In this document: positions 4,844-13,301 of the stretch, in pieces
How positions within the stretch are numbered: position 1 is the first letter of the stretch
How the letters are laid out: each line of letters opens with the position of its first letter
Virus record (IMG/VR): IMGVR_UViG_3300031823_000012
Span: 1 to 47,359 of that record
DNA length: 47,359 nucleotides
Strand: one strand, 5' to 3'
From: a virus
The notes under the pieces: model-generated
Databases searched by the model: none
What the model was told of the DNA's origin: nothing
What the model saw: only the letters and a program-made list of their open reading frames with translations
Translations under genes and position numbers: made by a program

Positions 4844-6433
4844 ATGACTCTTACTAAGATGCCCTTGAATAATTTCCGCGGGGGCCTTAACGTCAGGGAC
4901 TCCCCGTTCGAGTTACAACCCAACGAGTCCCCAGATCTGATGAATGTGACTATCTCAGCTCTAGTGGGTCAACTCGAACAGCGTAAGGGCAAGACTCGCT
5001 ACGACATCTTAGGGATGCCTGAAGGACACTCGCCCGATTTCATGAAGCAATGTGTGATCGGTAATGGTAAACGCTTCCTAATGCTCTCGATCAACGGGGG
5101 CATATACGCCTGCTCTCCTACCGGGGAAGTTAAAAAATTATTTGCTGGAACCGCTGGGACGGTGTGGGACTTCGAGGTGTTTGCTGACGCTGCTTTTAAA
5201 GACTGGGTATACTGCGGGAATGGAGTAGATACCCCTCAAAAGTGGGGCGGGGAAGTAGCTGAAGCTGCAACTACAAACTGGCCCGTAAAAGAAGGTAGTC
5301 TCCCAAACGGGGGAGTCTTATGCGTTTGGGAAAATCGCATGTTCATCAGTTATGTATCAGCTAATGTGCAACGGGTGTATTTCTCGGAATTCGGCGACCC
5401 TGAGGCCACCATAAAGGAATACGGCTTTGTGGATGTCAGGTCAAGCCAAGATGACCTAGATGCTATACAAGACATTGCAGTACTAGGTGCCCGTCTTATT
5501 ATCCTAAAGCGTCGCGATGTCTTTTACATCTCTAATTCAGCAACAATGCTCAACCGCCATATTGGCAGTCCTGGAGTATGGTCTAGATTCCAGGTAGTCG
5601 AGCTCGAAGAGAAATTGTGGTTCTGGAACCCGCAAGGCATTTTCATGACCGCAGGTGTGGCTATAGCGATGGAATCTGGGTCTATAAACAACTACTTCCC
5701 GGAAAAGCTTAATGCTGCTAAAGCTGAAAAGGTAAGAATGATTGTGACAAAGGATACTTACCCCCGTATCCTATTAGCTATGCCGATCGAAAAATCGGAA
5801 AGCAATAACATTCTTATCGAGATGGTTCCTCACATTAACTTCAGGCGTATCGGAGGTCGTAGGTATCTGTTGTTGCCTGCATTCATGTTGCATACAATTC
5901 CCGCAAGCTCTCTAGCAGCATGGAACCCCACAGGTACTGAAGAGATACTTATCGCCGGGTGGCTGATGCCCGAAGAAGCGGGTAAAAAATTGTCTAGACT
6001 TAGTAGAATCTTTCACAGCGAAACCGACGAAGGAACCCAGATAGAAGCTCACTGGCAGTCGGCATGGCTTCCCTTCCAGGTTGGGGACATCGAGGAGTTG
6101 TGGCGTCTACGCAGACTTAACGTGAACATGCAAGGCGACGCACGCGTGGACGTGTATACCGGCTTTCAACCTACTAGCTCGTTCTCCCAGGTATTACCCG
6201 AGGGAGGTAAACTCGGCCAGTTTGGCGAACCCGAAGAAGAAGCAGACATTTACTGGGAAGGAGGTACTTGGGAAGGCGGCATATGGGGGGGATCCTCTGA
6301 GTACCGCTTCACTCGCGTGAGGCCCGAGACTTTTGGTAGATTTCAAAGTATTAAGTTCAGTACGCTACCTATGGGGCGACCATTTTTAATCAATGCTGCA
6401 GAGCTTCTACTACGTGGGGGCAAGGAGGAGTAA
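4844..6433 (+). CDS. Virion/tail protein, predicted beta-propeller
   Basis: This 529-residue protein has a characteristic N-terminal phrase (NNFRGGLNVRDSPFELQPNE) found in a phage structural family that opens short-tail or hub modules. The rest is rich in repeated beta strands and aromatic residues (for example WDFEVFADAAFKDWVYCGNG), consistent with a propeller-like fold such as that of P22 gp10-type tail factors. No enzyme motif is seen. It is the first gene of the late operon, read from a leaderless start, and its stop lies within the Shine-Dalgarno of the next gene. A tail-hub or head-closure role is inferred. Confidence 0.6.
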   Translation: MTLTKMPLNNFRGGLNVRDSPFELQPNESPDLMNVTISALVGQLEQRKGKTRYDILGMPEGHSPDFMKQCVIGNGKRFLMLSINGGIYACSPTGEVKKLFAGTAGTVWDFEVFADAAFKDWVYCGNGVDTPQKWGGEVAEAATTNWPVKEGSLPNGGVLCVWENRMFISYVSANVQRVYFSEFGDPEATIKEYGFVDVRSSQDDLDAIQDIAVLGARLIILKRRDVFYISNSATMLNRHIGSPGVWSRFQVVELEEKLWFWNPQGIFMTAGVAIAMESGSINNYFPEKLNAAKAEKVRMIVTKDTYPRILLAMPIEKSESNNILIEMVPHINFRRIGGRRYLLLPAFMLHTIPASSLAAWNPTGTEEILIAGWLMPEEAGKKLSRLSRIFHSETDEGTQIEAHWQSAWLPFQVGDIEELWRLRRLNVNMQGDARVDVYTGFQPTSSFSQVLPEGGKLGQFGEPEEEADIYWEGGTWEGGIWGGSSEYRFTRVRPETFGRFQSIKFSTLPMGRPFLINAAELLLRGGKEE

Positions 6434-6437
6434 AACT

Positions 6438-7229
6438 ATGACTCTAGTAACTATACCCTATAAACCCCTGCCTGGAGAAGTGCGCAACATTACCCAGATT
6501 ACTGCAAACTTTGAAGAGTTTCTCAAAGTAATCAATGGGGAACTCGACGGGGAACATAATATTGCAGCTAACGCTATAAAAACAACTAATATAGAAAACT
6601 TAGCGGTAACTGAAGGTAAGCTTTCTGTTGCGGTACAGGCTAGCCTTAATACTAAAGCTTCCGGCTTAGAAGTGCAGCAGCATGCCTCTAACGCAGAAGC
6701 AAAATACGGAGAATTCTTCGTAGCCCTAGGAGCTCTGACTGTAACCCTTCCAACAAAACCCGGGAATAGCAGTCAAATCGGCGTCTATAACATTTCTAAA
6801 GCTAGCTTAGTAAAAGTAAAGGTTGAAGGAAGTACGGGTATAATTGGGGACTTCATAAGTACTGGTAAAGAAGTTGTTTTGGGGCCAGGTCAGCATGTAG
6901 TCTTTATGGGCCTCGGGGAAGAAACTGACTGGCTCATAACTTCGGGAGAACCTAAGCGAAAAGAAGAATGGGGCACTCATGCGTATACTAAAGGGGAAAC
7001 CATAGTACTGAATGAATTTAGAGATACCCAAGTGAATGCTAAGATCTTAGGCGAATTGAATGAAAAAATAATTGCCCAGGTGTCAGTGAATGGCCACTTA
7101 GCGGGAGAAGCTGAGATCCCAGCTGAAACTGGACTACATAGTACTGCAACTATTTCAGTTTTAGTTCCAGCTGGACAGACTATTAAAGTCACTGGCGGAA
7201 CTGTGACTCTATATACTCTGACTCGATGA
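6438..7229 (+). CDS. Tail fibre / receptor-binding-type protein
   Basis: This 263-residue protein starts at MTLVTIPYKPLPGEV, with AAGGAGGAG upstream; an earlier in-frame start lies inside the previous gene and was rejected. An N-terminal segment ending in a helix (ITANFEEFLKVIN) resembles fibre attachment domains, and the next small protein repeats this theme. The remainder is beta-rich with Thr/Gly/Val (TLPTKPGNSSQIGVYNISK) and a C-terminal jelly-roll-like part (ISVLVPAGQTIKVTGGTVTL). A fibre or tip role is inferred from composition and from its place among structural genes. Confidence 0.55.
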   Translation: MTLVTIPYKPLPGEVRNITQITANFEEFLKVINGELDGEHNIAANAIKTTNIENLAVTEGKLSVAVQASLNTKASGLEVQQHASNAEAKYGEFFVALGALTVTLPTKPGNSSQIGVYNISKASLVKVKVEGSTGIIGDFISTGKEVVLGPGQHVVFMGLGEETDWLITSGEPKRKEEWGTHAYTKGETIVLNEFRDTQVNAKILGELNEKIIAQVSVNGHLAGEAEIPAETGLHSTATISVLVPAGQTIKVTGGTVTLYTLTR

Positions 7230-7426
7230 CTTACCGTCTCCCCTTCTCTGATATACCCGAGGACGAGACCCGAGAAAATTTCGAAGCAGTAGAAGCACAG
7301 CTTAGTCTTTTTGCTTTTGAAGATCAAATTATCTCTGCTGAAGTTAAAGGTACTAAAGCTAAGAAGATTGCAGTGCGGGACTCTCACGGTAAAATACTAG
7401 GCTATGTACCTCTTTATGCTGAATAG
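7226..7426 (+). CDS. Small fibre-associated protein
   Basis: This 66-residue protein starts in an ATGA overlap with the preceding fibre gene. Its N-terminus (PFSDIPEDETRENFEAVEAQ) echoes the attachment segment of that fibre (helix containing NFEE). A short strand follows (GKILGYVPLYAE). It could be a connector or a truncated fibre paralogue. No known family is named. Confidence 0.5.
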   Translation: MTYRLPFSDIPEDETRENFEAVEAQLSLFAFEDQIISAEVKGTKAKKIAVRDSHGKILGYVPLYAE

Positions 7427-7435
7427 AAAAATAGC

Positions 7436-8884
7436 ATGAGTGTCTTAGCTGCCCAGGGTGCACCTGTAGAGGTAACCCTTAAATATAAACCCATGCCTAA
7501 GCAGGCTGAGTTTCATGCGTTGAGCAAGAAGTACCGCTTCTTTGAGGGGGGTTGGGGTAACGGTAAGACATCGTGCGGGTGTGCTGAGGCACTTATGCTT
7601 GCGTTGGAATACCCGGGGTCGATGGGACTAATTGCTCGTCGTACACGTCCTGAGCTCCGTGCATCGACACAGAAAGTATTCTTCAAAGGCGGAGGCGGTG
7701 ACCCCGAGCTAGGGGACTTTACAGGATGTCCTGAAGAGCTGATACGCAAATTCAACAAGACAGAAGGTAAGCTTACTCTTATCAACGGGTCTGAAATACA
7801 TTTCTGGTCCCTTGATGACCCAGACAAGCTTAGCAATCTCAATCTCGGGTGGTTCTTAATCGACCAGGCCGAGGAGGTTCCTGAGGAAATGTTCCAGATG
7901 CTACAGGGACGCCTCAGGCAAGCAAACGCCCCTAGGTGTGGCCTTGTACTCGCTAATCCCAACGGCCACGACTGGATATGGTATCGCTGTGTAGCCCATC
8001 CCGAGAACTTCAAAGATCACGGTATGGTTCACGCGACCACTAGAGATAATCCTAATCTTCCAAAAGACTATGTTGAATCCCTAGAACGTATGCCGGCTAA
8101 GTGGGTCGAGCGATTTATGGAAGGATCGTTCGATGTGTTCAGCGGGCAGATTTGGCCAGAGTTCGACCCAGATATCCATGTGATAAGACCGTTCCTTGTA
8201 GATCTCAACTGGGAAATAATTGAGGGTATCGACCACGGTCGTAGGAATCCTACTGCGGTGTTATGGGCTGCGTTAGATGATAAGGGTAACTGTTTCATTG
8301 TGGATGAGCACTATGAGGCTGGGAGACTTGTTGGATATCACGCTAAGCAGATATTACAGACTAGGCTCCACTACAAACTACCTACATATACAGTTATTGA
8401 TGCCTCGGCTGCACAAAAAGATCCAAACACAGGAAGGAGTGTTATAGATGAGTACTGGGATAACGGAATATCTACTATCCCATCCGATCGTCACGTCCCT
8501 GCACGTATTAACCGTATCGCCGAATGGCTTATGCTTGACCCTAATCATCCCCACCCAATTACGGGTGAACTCAGAGACGAGGGTTGGCCGAAGCTTTACA
8601 TCTTCGCAAACTGCGTAGAGCTTGTAGAGCACATACAGCAATATCAGTGGAAGAAAAAGCCCCCGCAACAAGAGGAGGACGCAAAGGAGAGGCCTCTTGA
8701 GAAGGATGACCACGACGTCGATGCGTTAGGGTATATACTTATGACGAGGCCAATGCCCGCTACGCTTCCGGGAAAAGATGCCGTAATGACTCCAGCTGAG
8801 GCATACTGGATGAAAGTGAGAGAGCGTATGGACGGAGCAAGTTCAAGAGGAAGGGTACATTCTATGTTAGGAAGTGAGGCATGA
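7436..8884 (+). CDS. terL: Terminase large subunit
   Basis: This 482-residue DNA-packaging motor drives phage DNA into the prohead by ATP hydrolysis and cuts it. The ATPase domain shows Walker A GGWGNGKT (residues 38-45) and Walker B LGWFLIDQAEE (137-147). The nuclease domain shows acidic residues in EGIDHG (Asp266), VIDASA, and DHDVDALGY near the C-terminus, the RNase-H-like metal site. The length fits the family. It lies after the fibre genes and well upstream of the portal, an unusual order that leaves the small subunit about 4 kb away. It ends in an ATGA overlap with the next gene. Confidence 0.93.
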   Translation: MSVLAAQGAPVEVTLKYKPMPKQAEFHALSKKYRFFEGGWGNGKTSCGCAEALMLALEYPGSMGLIARRTRPELRASTQKVFFKGGGGDPELGDFTGCPEELIRKFNKTEGKLTLINGSEIHFWSLDDPDKLSNLNLGWFLIDQAEEVPEEMFQMLQGRLRQANAPRCGLVLANPNGHDWIWYRCVAHPENFKDHGMVHATTRDNPNLPKDYVESLERMPAKWVERFMEGSFDVFSGQIWPEFDPDIHVIRPFLVDLNWEIIEGIDHGRRNPTAVLWAALDDKGNCFIVDEHYEAGRLVGYHAKQILQTRLHYKLPTYTVIDASAAQKDPNTGRSVIDEYWDNGISTIPSDRHVPARINRIAEWLMLDPNHPHPITGELRDEGWPKLYIFANCVELVEHIQQYQWKKKPPQQEEDAKERPLEKDDHDVDALGYILMTRPMPATLPGKDAVMTPAEAYWMKVRERMDGASSRGRVHSMLGSEA

Positions 8885-9240
8885 TAGCACCGCTCGAAAT
8901 CGTGAAGGGGATGGAGTTAACTCCTCAGGCGTGTGTAATTTGCGCAAATAATCCCGCTGACGAACTCACAGGGGAGCAACAGCAAGCTATATTTGCTCCT
9001 GGAGTAGACTATGACTGGGGTAATTCCCTCTATATCTGCAAAAGTTGCGGAGAAAAAATCGCGGACTTACTTGGAAGAGTACCTATAGAGGAGCATGAGG
9101 AACTAAAAGAGGAATTTGAAGACCTTAAGGAGGAACACGATGACCTTGAGGTTCGATATGAAAGTAATTCGGAGCTTCTAGCACGCATTCGCGATGGTAA
9201 AGCAGCAATAAAAGAGGTAAAAAGTCGAAAGGCGGCGTGA
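8881..9240 (+). CDS. Zinc-finger and coiled-coil protein
   Basis: This 119-residue protein is coupled to the terminase gene by ATGA. Two CxxC pairs (Cys18/Cys21 and Cys53/Cys56) flank an acidic loop and should bind one zinc ion. Residues about 70-115 are a Glu/Lys-rich coiled coil (EEHEELKEEFEDLKEEHDDL). Late position and coupling suggest a packaging or assembly accessory. The exact function is unknown. Confidence 0.6.
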   Translation: MIAPLEIVKGMELTPQACVICANNPADELTGEQQQAIFAPGVDYDWGNSLYICKSCGEKIADLLGRVPIEEHEELKEEFEDLKEEHDDLEVRYESNSELLARIRDGKAAIKEVKSRKAA

Positions 9241-9276
9241 TGGGCCCACAACCTAGCGAAAAAGTGAGAATGTAAT

Positions 9277-9594
9277 ATGGGAACTGGCGCAGGTGATCTA
9301 AGTTTAGGGTCTTTCCAGGTTACTTTGACCAAAGAAAAAATTGCCCAGGCAGTTGAGCCTCCAGGTAATATACCGGGTAAAGAGAATCCCCAGATTTCCT
9401 CGTGCGTGGTTAAGGCAATGAAGGAAAACAAAGGCATAGTCTACCTAGGGAACGAAGAAACCGCTACCGAAGCCAAAGGCTTTGAACTCGCAGCTGGTGA
9501 AGGTTTGTCTATAGATGTGCTCGGGCTAGGCAAGTTGTGGTTTAACGGTACTAAAACCGGCGATAAGCTCTGCGTCATGTGGGTGGGTCCATGA
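9277..9594 (+). CDS. Small structural protein, possible decoration or fibre tip
   Basis: This 105-residue protein has a C-terminal pattern of strands (GFELAAGEGLSIDVLGLGKL, then VMWVG) typical of small phage proteins that carry a bounded beta-sandwich. It overlaps the collagen-like fibre gene by ATGA, so it is probably made together with the fibre. Its role is inferred from context. Confidence 0.5.
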   Translation: MGTGAGDLSLGSFQVTLTKEKIAQAVEPPGNIPGKENPQISSCVVKAMKENKGIVYLGNEETATEAKGFELAAGEGLSIDVLGLGKLWFNGTKTGDKLCVMWVGP

Positions 9595-10385
9595 GCGAGA
9601 TGGGTATGATAGGTGTAGGAGTAGGGGGGTCTACAGGCCCTGAAGGAGCTTGCGGAGCTGAAGGACCGCAGGGGAAAGAAGGTAAAACGGGAAAAGAAGG
9701 CCCTGCAGGCCCAACTGGTCCAACTGGAGCTGAAGGGAAAACTGGGCCACAGGGTCCTGTGGGCCCAGAAGGCCCAAAAGGAACCACAGGCGCCCAGGGA
9801 GCAACTGGCCCTACGGGCGCTGAAGGTCCTCGGGGGTTTACCGGTCCAGAAGGACCCAAAGGGGCCACTGGGGCTGAAGGGGCTAAAGGTGAAAAAGGGG
9901 TTGAAGGGACTAAAGGCGAAAAAGGTGCAACAGGTTTAACTGGGCCTGAAGGTAAAGAAGGCCCGAAAGGCAGTACAGGTAGTACGGGCAGTACAGGTAG
10001 TATTGGGCCCGAAGGGGCTACAGGCAAAGAAGGAGCTACAGGGCCTAAAGGAAGTACTGGGTTAGAAGGTCCTACTGGTAAAGAAGGTAAAGAAGGTAAA
10101 ACTGGCGCGACAGGGCCAGAAGGACCGGAAGGTGCAACCAGCGCTACAGTGAAAAAACATATTCCCCTCGAAACCGGGCAAAGTGTGGCCATGATTCTAG
10201 GGAAAGTCACCATAACTGCACCTGGGGTCACAGCAAAAGGCCCAATTATGCTTACACCTGAGGGGGGCATTGCGCTGGTAGGTACTATGACGGTAGCCGA
10301 ACGCAAAGTTGGGGAAGGATTTGTTGTGCTTTCAACCCTAACTACTGCTACGGCTAAGGTAAACTGGGCGGTGTATCCAGAATGA
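9591..10385 (+). CDS. Collagen-like fibre protein
   Basis: This 264-residue protein starts in the ATGA junction at 9591. Residues about 12-185 are nearly continuous Gly-X-Y triplets (for example GPTGPTGAEGKTGPQGPVGP), a collagen-like triple helix. A compact beta domain of about 75 residues follows (VKKHIPLETGQSVAMILG), probably the trimerisation or binding head. Such proteins form thin trimeric virion fibres that contact the host surface. The triplets favour Glu/Lys/Thr, unlike animal collagen. A companion collagen-type gene follows by ATGA overlap. Confidence 0.85.
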   Translation: MSEMGMIGVGVGGSTGPEGACGAEGPQGKEGKTGKEGPAGPTGPTGAEGKTGPQGPVGPEGPKGTTGAQGATGPTGAEGPRGFTGPEGPKGATGAEGAKGEKGVEGTKGEKGATGLTGPEGKEGPKGSTGSTGSTGSIGPEGATGKEGATGPKGSTGLEGPTGKEGKEGKTGATGPEGPEGATSATVKKHIPLETGQSVAMILGKVTITAPGVTAKGPIMLTPEGGIALVGTMTVAERKVGEGFVVLSTLTTATAKVNWAVYPE

Positions 10386-11173
10386 GCGATATCGAGTTTT
10401 ACTCGGGGGGGAGCGGGGGCGGAGGGTCCCCCAACGTTGAACCCACAGAAGAAGCAATCACGATCGCAGCTGCTGAAACTAAGAAAGTAAGCTTAGCTGA
10501 ACCTAAGTATTACAGAGTCACCCTCACGGGTAACGGAACCCTAGAATTTACTAACCCCTCGACAACTGTGGCTACGGGAATAGAGGTATTCTTAAAGCCA
10601 GAAGGCCACAAATTAACTGTGACCCTCGAAGGTAAAGCAATTAAATGGGTAGGAGAAGAAGAAAAACTTGAAGGGACAGAAAAACTTGTCACCCTACTCG
10701 TTCAAAACAAAGGGACTGAAATCTTAGGGATCGGACCTAAGGAAGGTAAAGAAGGTAAAGAAGGTAAAGAAGGTAAAGAAGGTAAAGAAGGGGCTAAAGG
10801 GGAAAAAGGGGTTGCTGGGGAAGCAGAACCTACATGGAAAGCAGTCGAAGAACTCAACGTTAACTTAAAAGAACAGAATGCAGTATCCGGTGAACCTAGG
10901 CCTATTTACAAATGCGCCATAAATGGTCAGAATGAAGTAAGAATTTTTGGGGTAGGACATGCGACTGCAGAAATAAAAGGGGGAGAAAAACTTTTCAAGC
11001 TACCTGTAGGAATGAGACCTAAAGGGAGACTGTATTTCCCCTTATATAACATAGAATCCGGAAACTACTTGGGTTTAGGGTATGTTAATGAAGCCGGCGA
11101 AGTCATAACTAACGAAAAAGTACCCAATACGGGTAGCCCTTTTATCAATTTAACCTTCCCTAAGGAATATTAG
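10382..11173 (+). CDS. Fibre protein with short collagen-like stretch
   Basis: This 263-residue protein has a Gly/Ser-rich start and a beta-rich N-terminal domain (about 25-115) resembling phage tail-fibre caps. A short collagen-like run (EGKEGKEGKEG, ending AKGEKGVAGE) follows at about 120-150, then a C-terminal beta domain (about 155-263) that may be the receptor-binding head. The short run is built on a perfect 9-bp tandem repeat, so length changes by slippage would remain in frame. It is coupled to the longer collagen-like fibre. Confidence 0.7.
   Translation: MSDIEFYSGGSGGGGSPNVEPTEEAITIAAAETKKVSLAEPKYYRVTLTGNGTLEFTNPSTTVATGIEVFLKPEGHKLTVTLEGKAIKWVGEEEKLEGTEKLVTLLVQNKGTEILGIGPKEGKEGKEGKEGKEGKEGAKGEKGVAGEAEPTWKAVEELNVNLKEQNAVSGEPRPIYKCAINGQNEVRIFGVGHATAEIKGGEKLFKLPVGMRPKGRLYFPLYNIESGNYLGLGYVNEAGEVITNEKVPNTGSPFINLTFPKEY
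10745..10789 (+). repeat. Five tandem 9-bp repeats in a fibre gene
   Basis: GGTAAAGAA is repeated five times without change and encodes Gly-Lys-Glu triplets. Identical codons across all copies indicate recent expansion or slippage rather than selection on protein alone. Confidence 0.9.
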
Positions 11174-11175
11174 AC

Positions 11176-12384
11176 ATGAAATGGCGTAGATGGGGAGTAA
11201 TTATAGTTTCAATCGCCGGAATTGGGGCTGGACTCTATACTTCAGGAGCTCTTGTCAAAGGTAAGACTCTAAATTGCTTCGAGAATCCCGAAACTGAAGG
11301 GACCGCCCGCATCGCAGCATGCGGCTACCCTACTCCTTCTACTGTGGGCGCGGAAGCTGCCACTGGGAAAACATGTGCCGAACTTCCTACTATAACGGGA
11401 GCAGAATTACGGTCGGAAGAAAAGCCGAAAGCTAATGAAACTATAGAAGGAAAAGATATTCTTTTGGGCGAAATCACGCTGGGTATAGAGTCTAACAATA
11501 TAACCTTCAATAAGGACTGTGTTGTTGCAAATACTCAGACTGGAACTAACGAAGGCCAACCCGCGATAAAGCTACTAGAAGGGGAGAAAGGTTTTACTAT
11601 AGAAAATTCCACGATTCACGGGGAAAATCAGCAAACTCATTCCTTAGCTGCATCTGGAATTTGGACCGAGGAAGAATCTGCGTCCGGGACGACTATCAAG
11701 AAAGATGTCTTTTACTGGTGTGTCGAGTGTTTGCAAGGGCCCGCTGAAGCTACCGAAGACTATGTAATAGCTAACGGTATCCAGGGGAAGGGGGAAGAAA
11801 GTGAAGTTTTACACAGGGAGGACTGGTATGTAAATGAAAGTTTCGTTATAGCTAAGAAAGACACTCTCATAAATCCCGAACCGAATGTCGCTGTGATCTT
11901 TGAGGACCAGTTTAAACACGAAAATACGCCCTGTGTAGATCACATGACTGTAGAAAATAGCTTCTTAGCTGGGGGTAATCAGGGGTTAGAGATGTGTGGG
12001 GAGAAGGTGAGTGAAACTGGAACGGCTACTCAGGTTATAAAGGGAAATCGATTTGCACGGTGTTTAGGTACACCGGAAGTATCCGTATATGGGTATAATA
12101 GAGGCGCTAAAGAAGCCTATATCCTAGGAAAAGGGTGTACGACTGCGCACTCAAAAGAACGATGTGCTAACACGACGTGTACTGTGACTAACGAAACTGG
12201 GCCCTATGGCAGTGTTTATAATTCAAGTTGGGATAGTCATGGATATTTTCCCCGGGGCGGAGTTAATGGTATAAATGGCTGCCCCATAAAAACTGAAAAA
12301 ACTAAATGCCCATCGGGATCTAAACTTGAATGGGAAGAAAATTACTGGGATGATAACGCTAACGTCGTAGGAGCTGAATCGTGA
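11176..12384 (+). CDS. Cys-rich predicted beta-helix protein with N-terminal hydrophobic segment
   Basis: This 402-residue protein has a positively charged N-terminus, then a hydrophobic segment (WGVIIVSIAGIGAGLYTSGA) that looks like a signal anchor. The body has repeating short strands and Asn turns (GFTIENSTIHGENQ, VIKGNRFARC), the layout of right-handed parallel beta-helix tailspikes and polysaccharide-acting enzymes. There are about eighteen Cys residues, unusual for an intracellular virion protein. Together with the hydrophobic leader this suggests export and disulfides. It could be a surface-acting depolymerase. It follows the fibre genes and is coupled to a membrane protein by GTGA. 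Confidence 0.55.
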   Translation: MKWRRWGVIIVSIAGIGAGLYTSGALVKGKTLNCFENPETEGTARIAACGYPTPSTVGAEAATGKTCAELPTITGAELRSEEKPKANETIEGKDILLGEITLGIESNNITFNKDCVVANTQTGTNEGQPAIKLLEGEKGFTIENSTIHGENQQTHSLAASGIWTEEESASGTTIKKDVFYWCVECLQGPAEATEDYVIANGIQGKGEESEVLHREDWYVNESFVIAKKDTLINPEPNVAVIFEDQFKHENTPCVDHMTVENSFLAGGNQGLEMCGEKVSETGTATQVIKGNRFARCLGTPEVSVYGYNRGAKEAYILGKGCTTAHSKERCANTTCTVTNETGPYGSVYNSSWDSHGYFPRGGVNGINGCPIKTEKTKCPSGSKLEWEENYWDDNANVVGAES

Positions 12385-12656
12385 TCGAGGTTTATGTTTT
12401 TTTTGGGCTCTGTACTTTTGTGTCCGGATTCACTACTTTCATTGCTTTCTCTATGAGTCGATTAGCTAGAGACGAGCGTAAGGAACTTGAGGACCGGTTG
12501 ATGGCGCTAAGTAAGCCTAACGCTATGCTAACCCATGCTGGGCTACGAGATACTGAACCTGCTAAAGTTGATTATGTAGATGAAGAGCGTGAGTATGCGA
12601 TAACCCATAGTAACAGTAGGGAAATACATGAGTTTGATCGTTTGGGAGATGACTGA
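12381..12656 (+). CDS. Small membrane protein
   Basis: This 91-residue protein starts at GTG inside a GTGA overlap. An N-terminal membrane helix (VYVFFGLCTFVSGFTTFIAF) is followed by a charged, helical cytoplasmic tail ending in an acidic stretch. It lies directly after the exported-looking beta-helix protein and directly before capsid-region genes. The function is unknown. Confidence 0.6.
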   Translation: MIEVYVFFGLCTFVSGFTTFIAFSMSRLARDERKELEDRLMALSKPNAMLTHAGLRDTEPAKVDYVDEEREYAITHSNSREIHEFDRLGDD

Positions 12657-12883
12657 TGGCACCTAATCCAAAACTTCGCGAGGCTGCAATATCCCAAAAG
12701 ACGAGGGAACGCACAGCAACTTTCAAGCAGCCAGGACGTCAGCAAGGGCAGAAGAATAGGTTTCCTATGCCCGATGCTAAGCATGCGCGCTTAGCACTTC
12801 AAATGCTCCCCAAGGCTAAGAATATGCCTCCAGGTGCAGCTCAGAAGGTAAGAAATAGGGCCGATAGAATGTTAGGGAAATGA
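12656..12883 (+). CDS. Small basic protein with phage-typical helical motif
   Basis: This 75-residue protein starts in a TGATG junction. The C-terminal half (FPMPDAKHARLALQMLPKAK, then a Pro-rich turn and a basic helix) matches a short module common in phage head-region proteins, in which a Pro-Asp-His-Ala-Arg phrase precedes two helices. The basic N-terminus could bind DNA. It is likely a minor head protein, but the function is not established. Confidence 0.55.
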   Translation: MAPNPKLREAAISQKTRERTATFKQPGRQQGQKNRFPMPDAKHARLALQMLPKAKNMPPGAAQKVRNRADRMLGK

Positions 12884-12884
12884 A

Positions 12885-13295
12885 ATGCCGGGAATAAATC
12901 CCAAGCAGCTCCTTCAAGCAGCAATGGCATCAGGCGGAAGTGGTGGAGCACCTCAAGATTCCATGCCGATCCCCGGAGCAGCCTCTCCTGCAGGAGGCAC
13001 TGCGAGCGGCCCACAAGGAGGGATGCAGGACGCACTTCCCCAGGAATTTGCGGGGGCGCAACCAGTAGGAGCTGAAAATAGCGGGGTAATGAGCACCTCA
13101 GATCTTCAGAATCAAATGGGGGTAGGATCTCAAGCTACAGATGCTACGGGCCAGGCAGTCAATCAGATGCTCTCAGTCATCCAGAACCCCTCAACTCCGC
13201 CGAATCAAAAGGCTGCAATGCAACAGCAACTTCAGCTTGCTGCCTTGAGGGCACTCACGGCTGGATCATCTGGAGCTACAGGATCCCCCGGATAG
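12885..13295 (+). CDS. Gly/Gln/Ala-rich protein before the portal
   Basis: This 136-residue protein is low in complexity, with Gly/Ser/Pro/Gln in the first 80 residues and a Gln-rich helix at 95-125 (AAMQQQLQLAALRALTAG). No domain is recognised. Its position just upstream of the portal and its composition are similar to those of the other Gln-rich protein at 16014. It may be an assembly-related disordered protein. Confidence 0.5.
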   Translation: MPGINPKQLLQAAMASGGSGGAPQDSMPIPGAASPAGGTASGPQGGMQDALPQEFAGAQPVGAENSGVMSTSDLQNQMGVGSQATDATGQAVNQMLSVIQNPSTPPNQKAAMQQQLQLAALRALTAGSSGATGSPG

Positions 13296-13301
13296 GTAAT
13301 T

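Noticed and set aside
9575-10306. Leftward ORF of 243 codons antisense to the collagen-like gene
   Set aside because: It is a mirror of Gly-X-Y codons read as Pro/Gly/Ser repeats. A long antisense frame is expected from such repeats.
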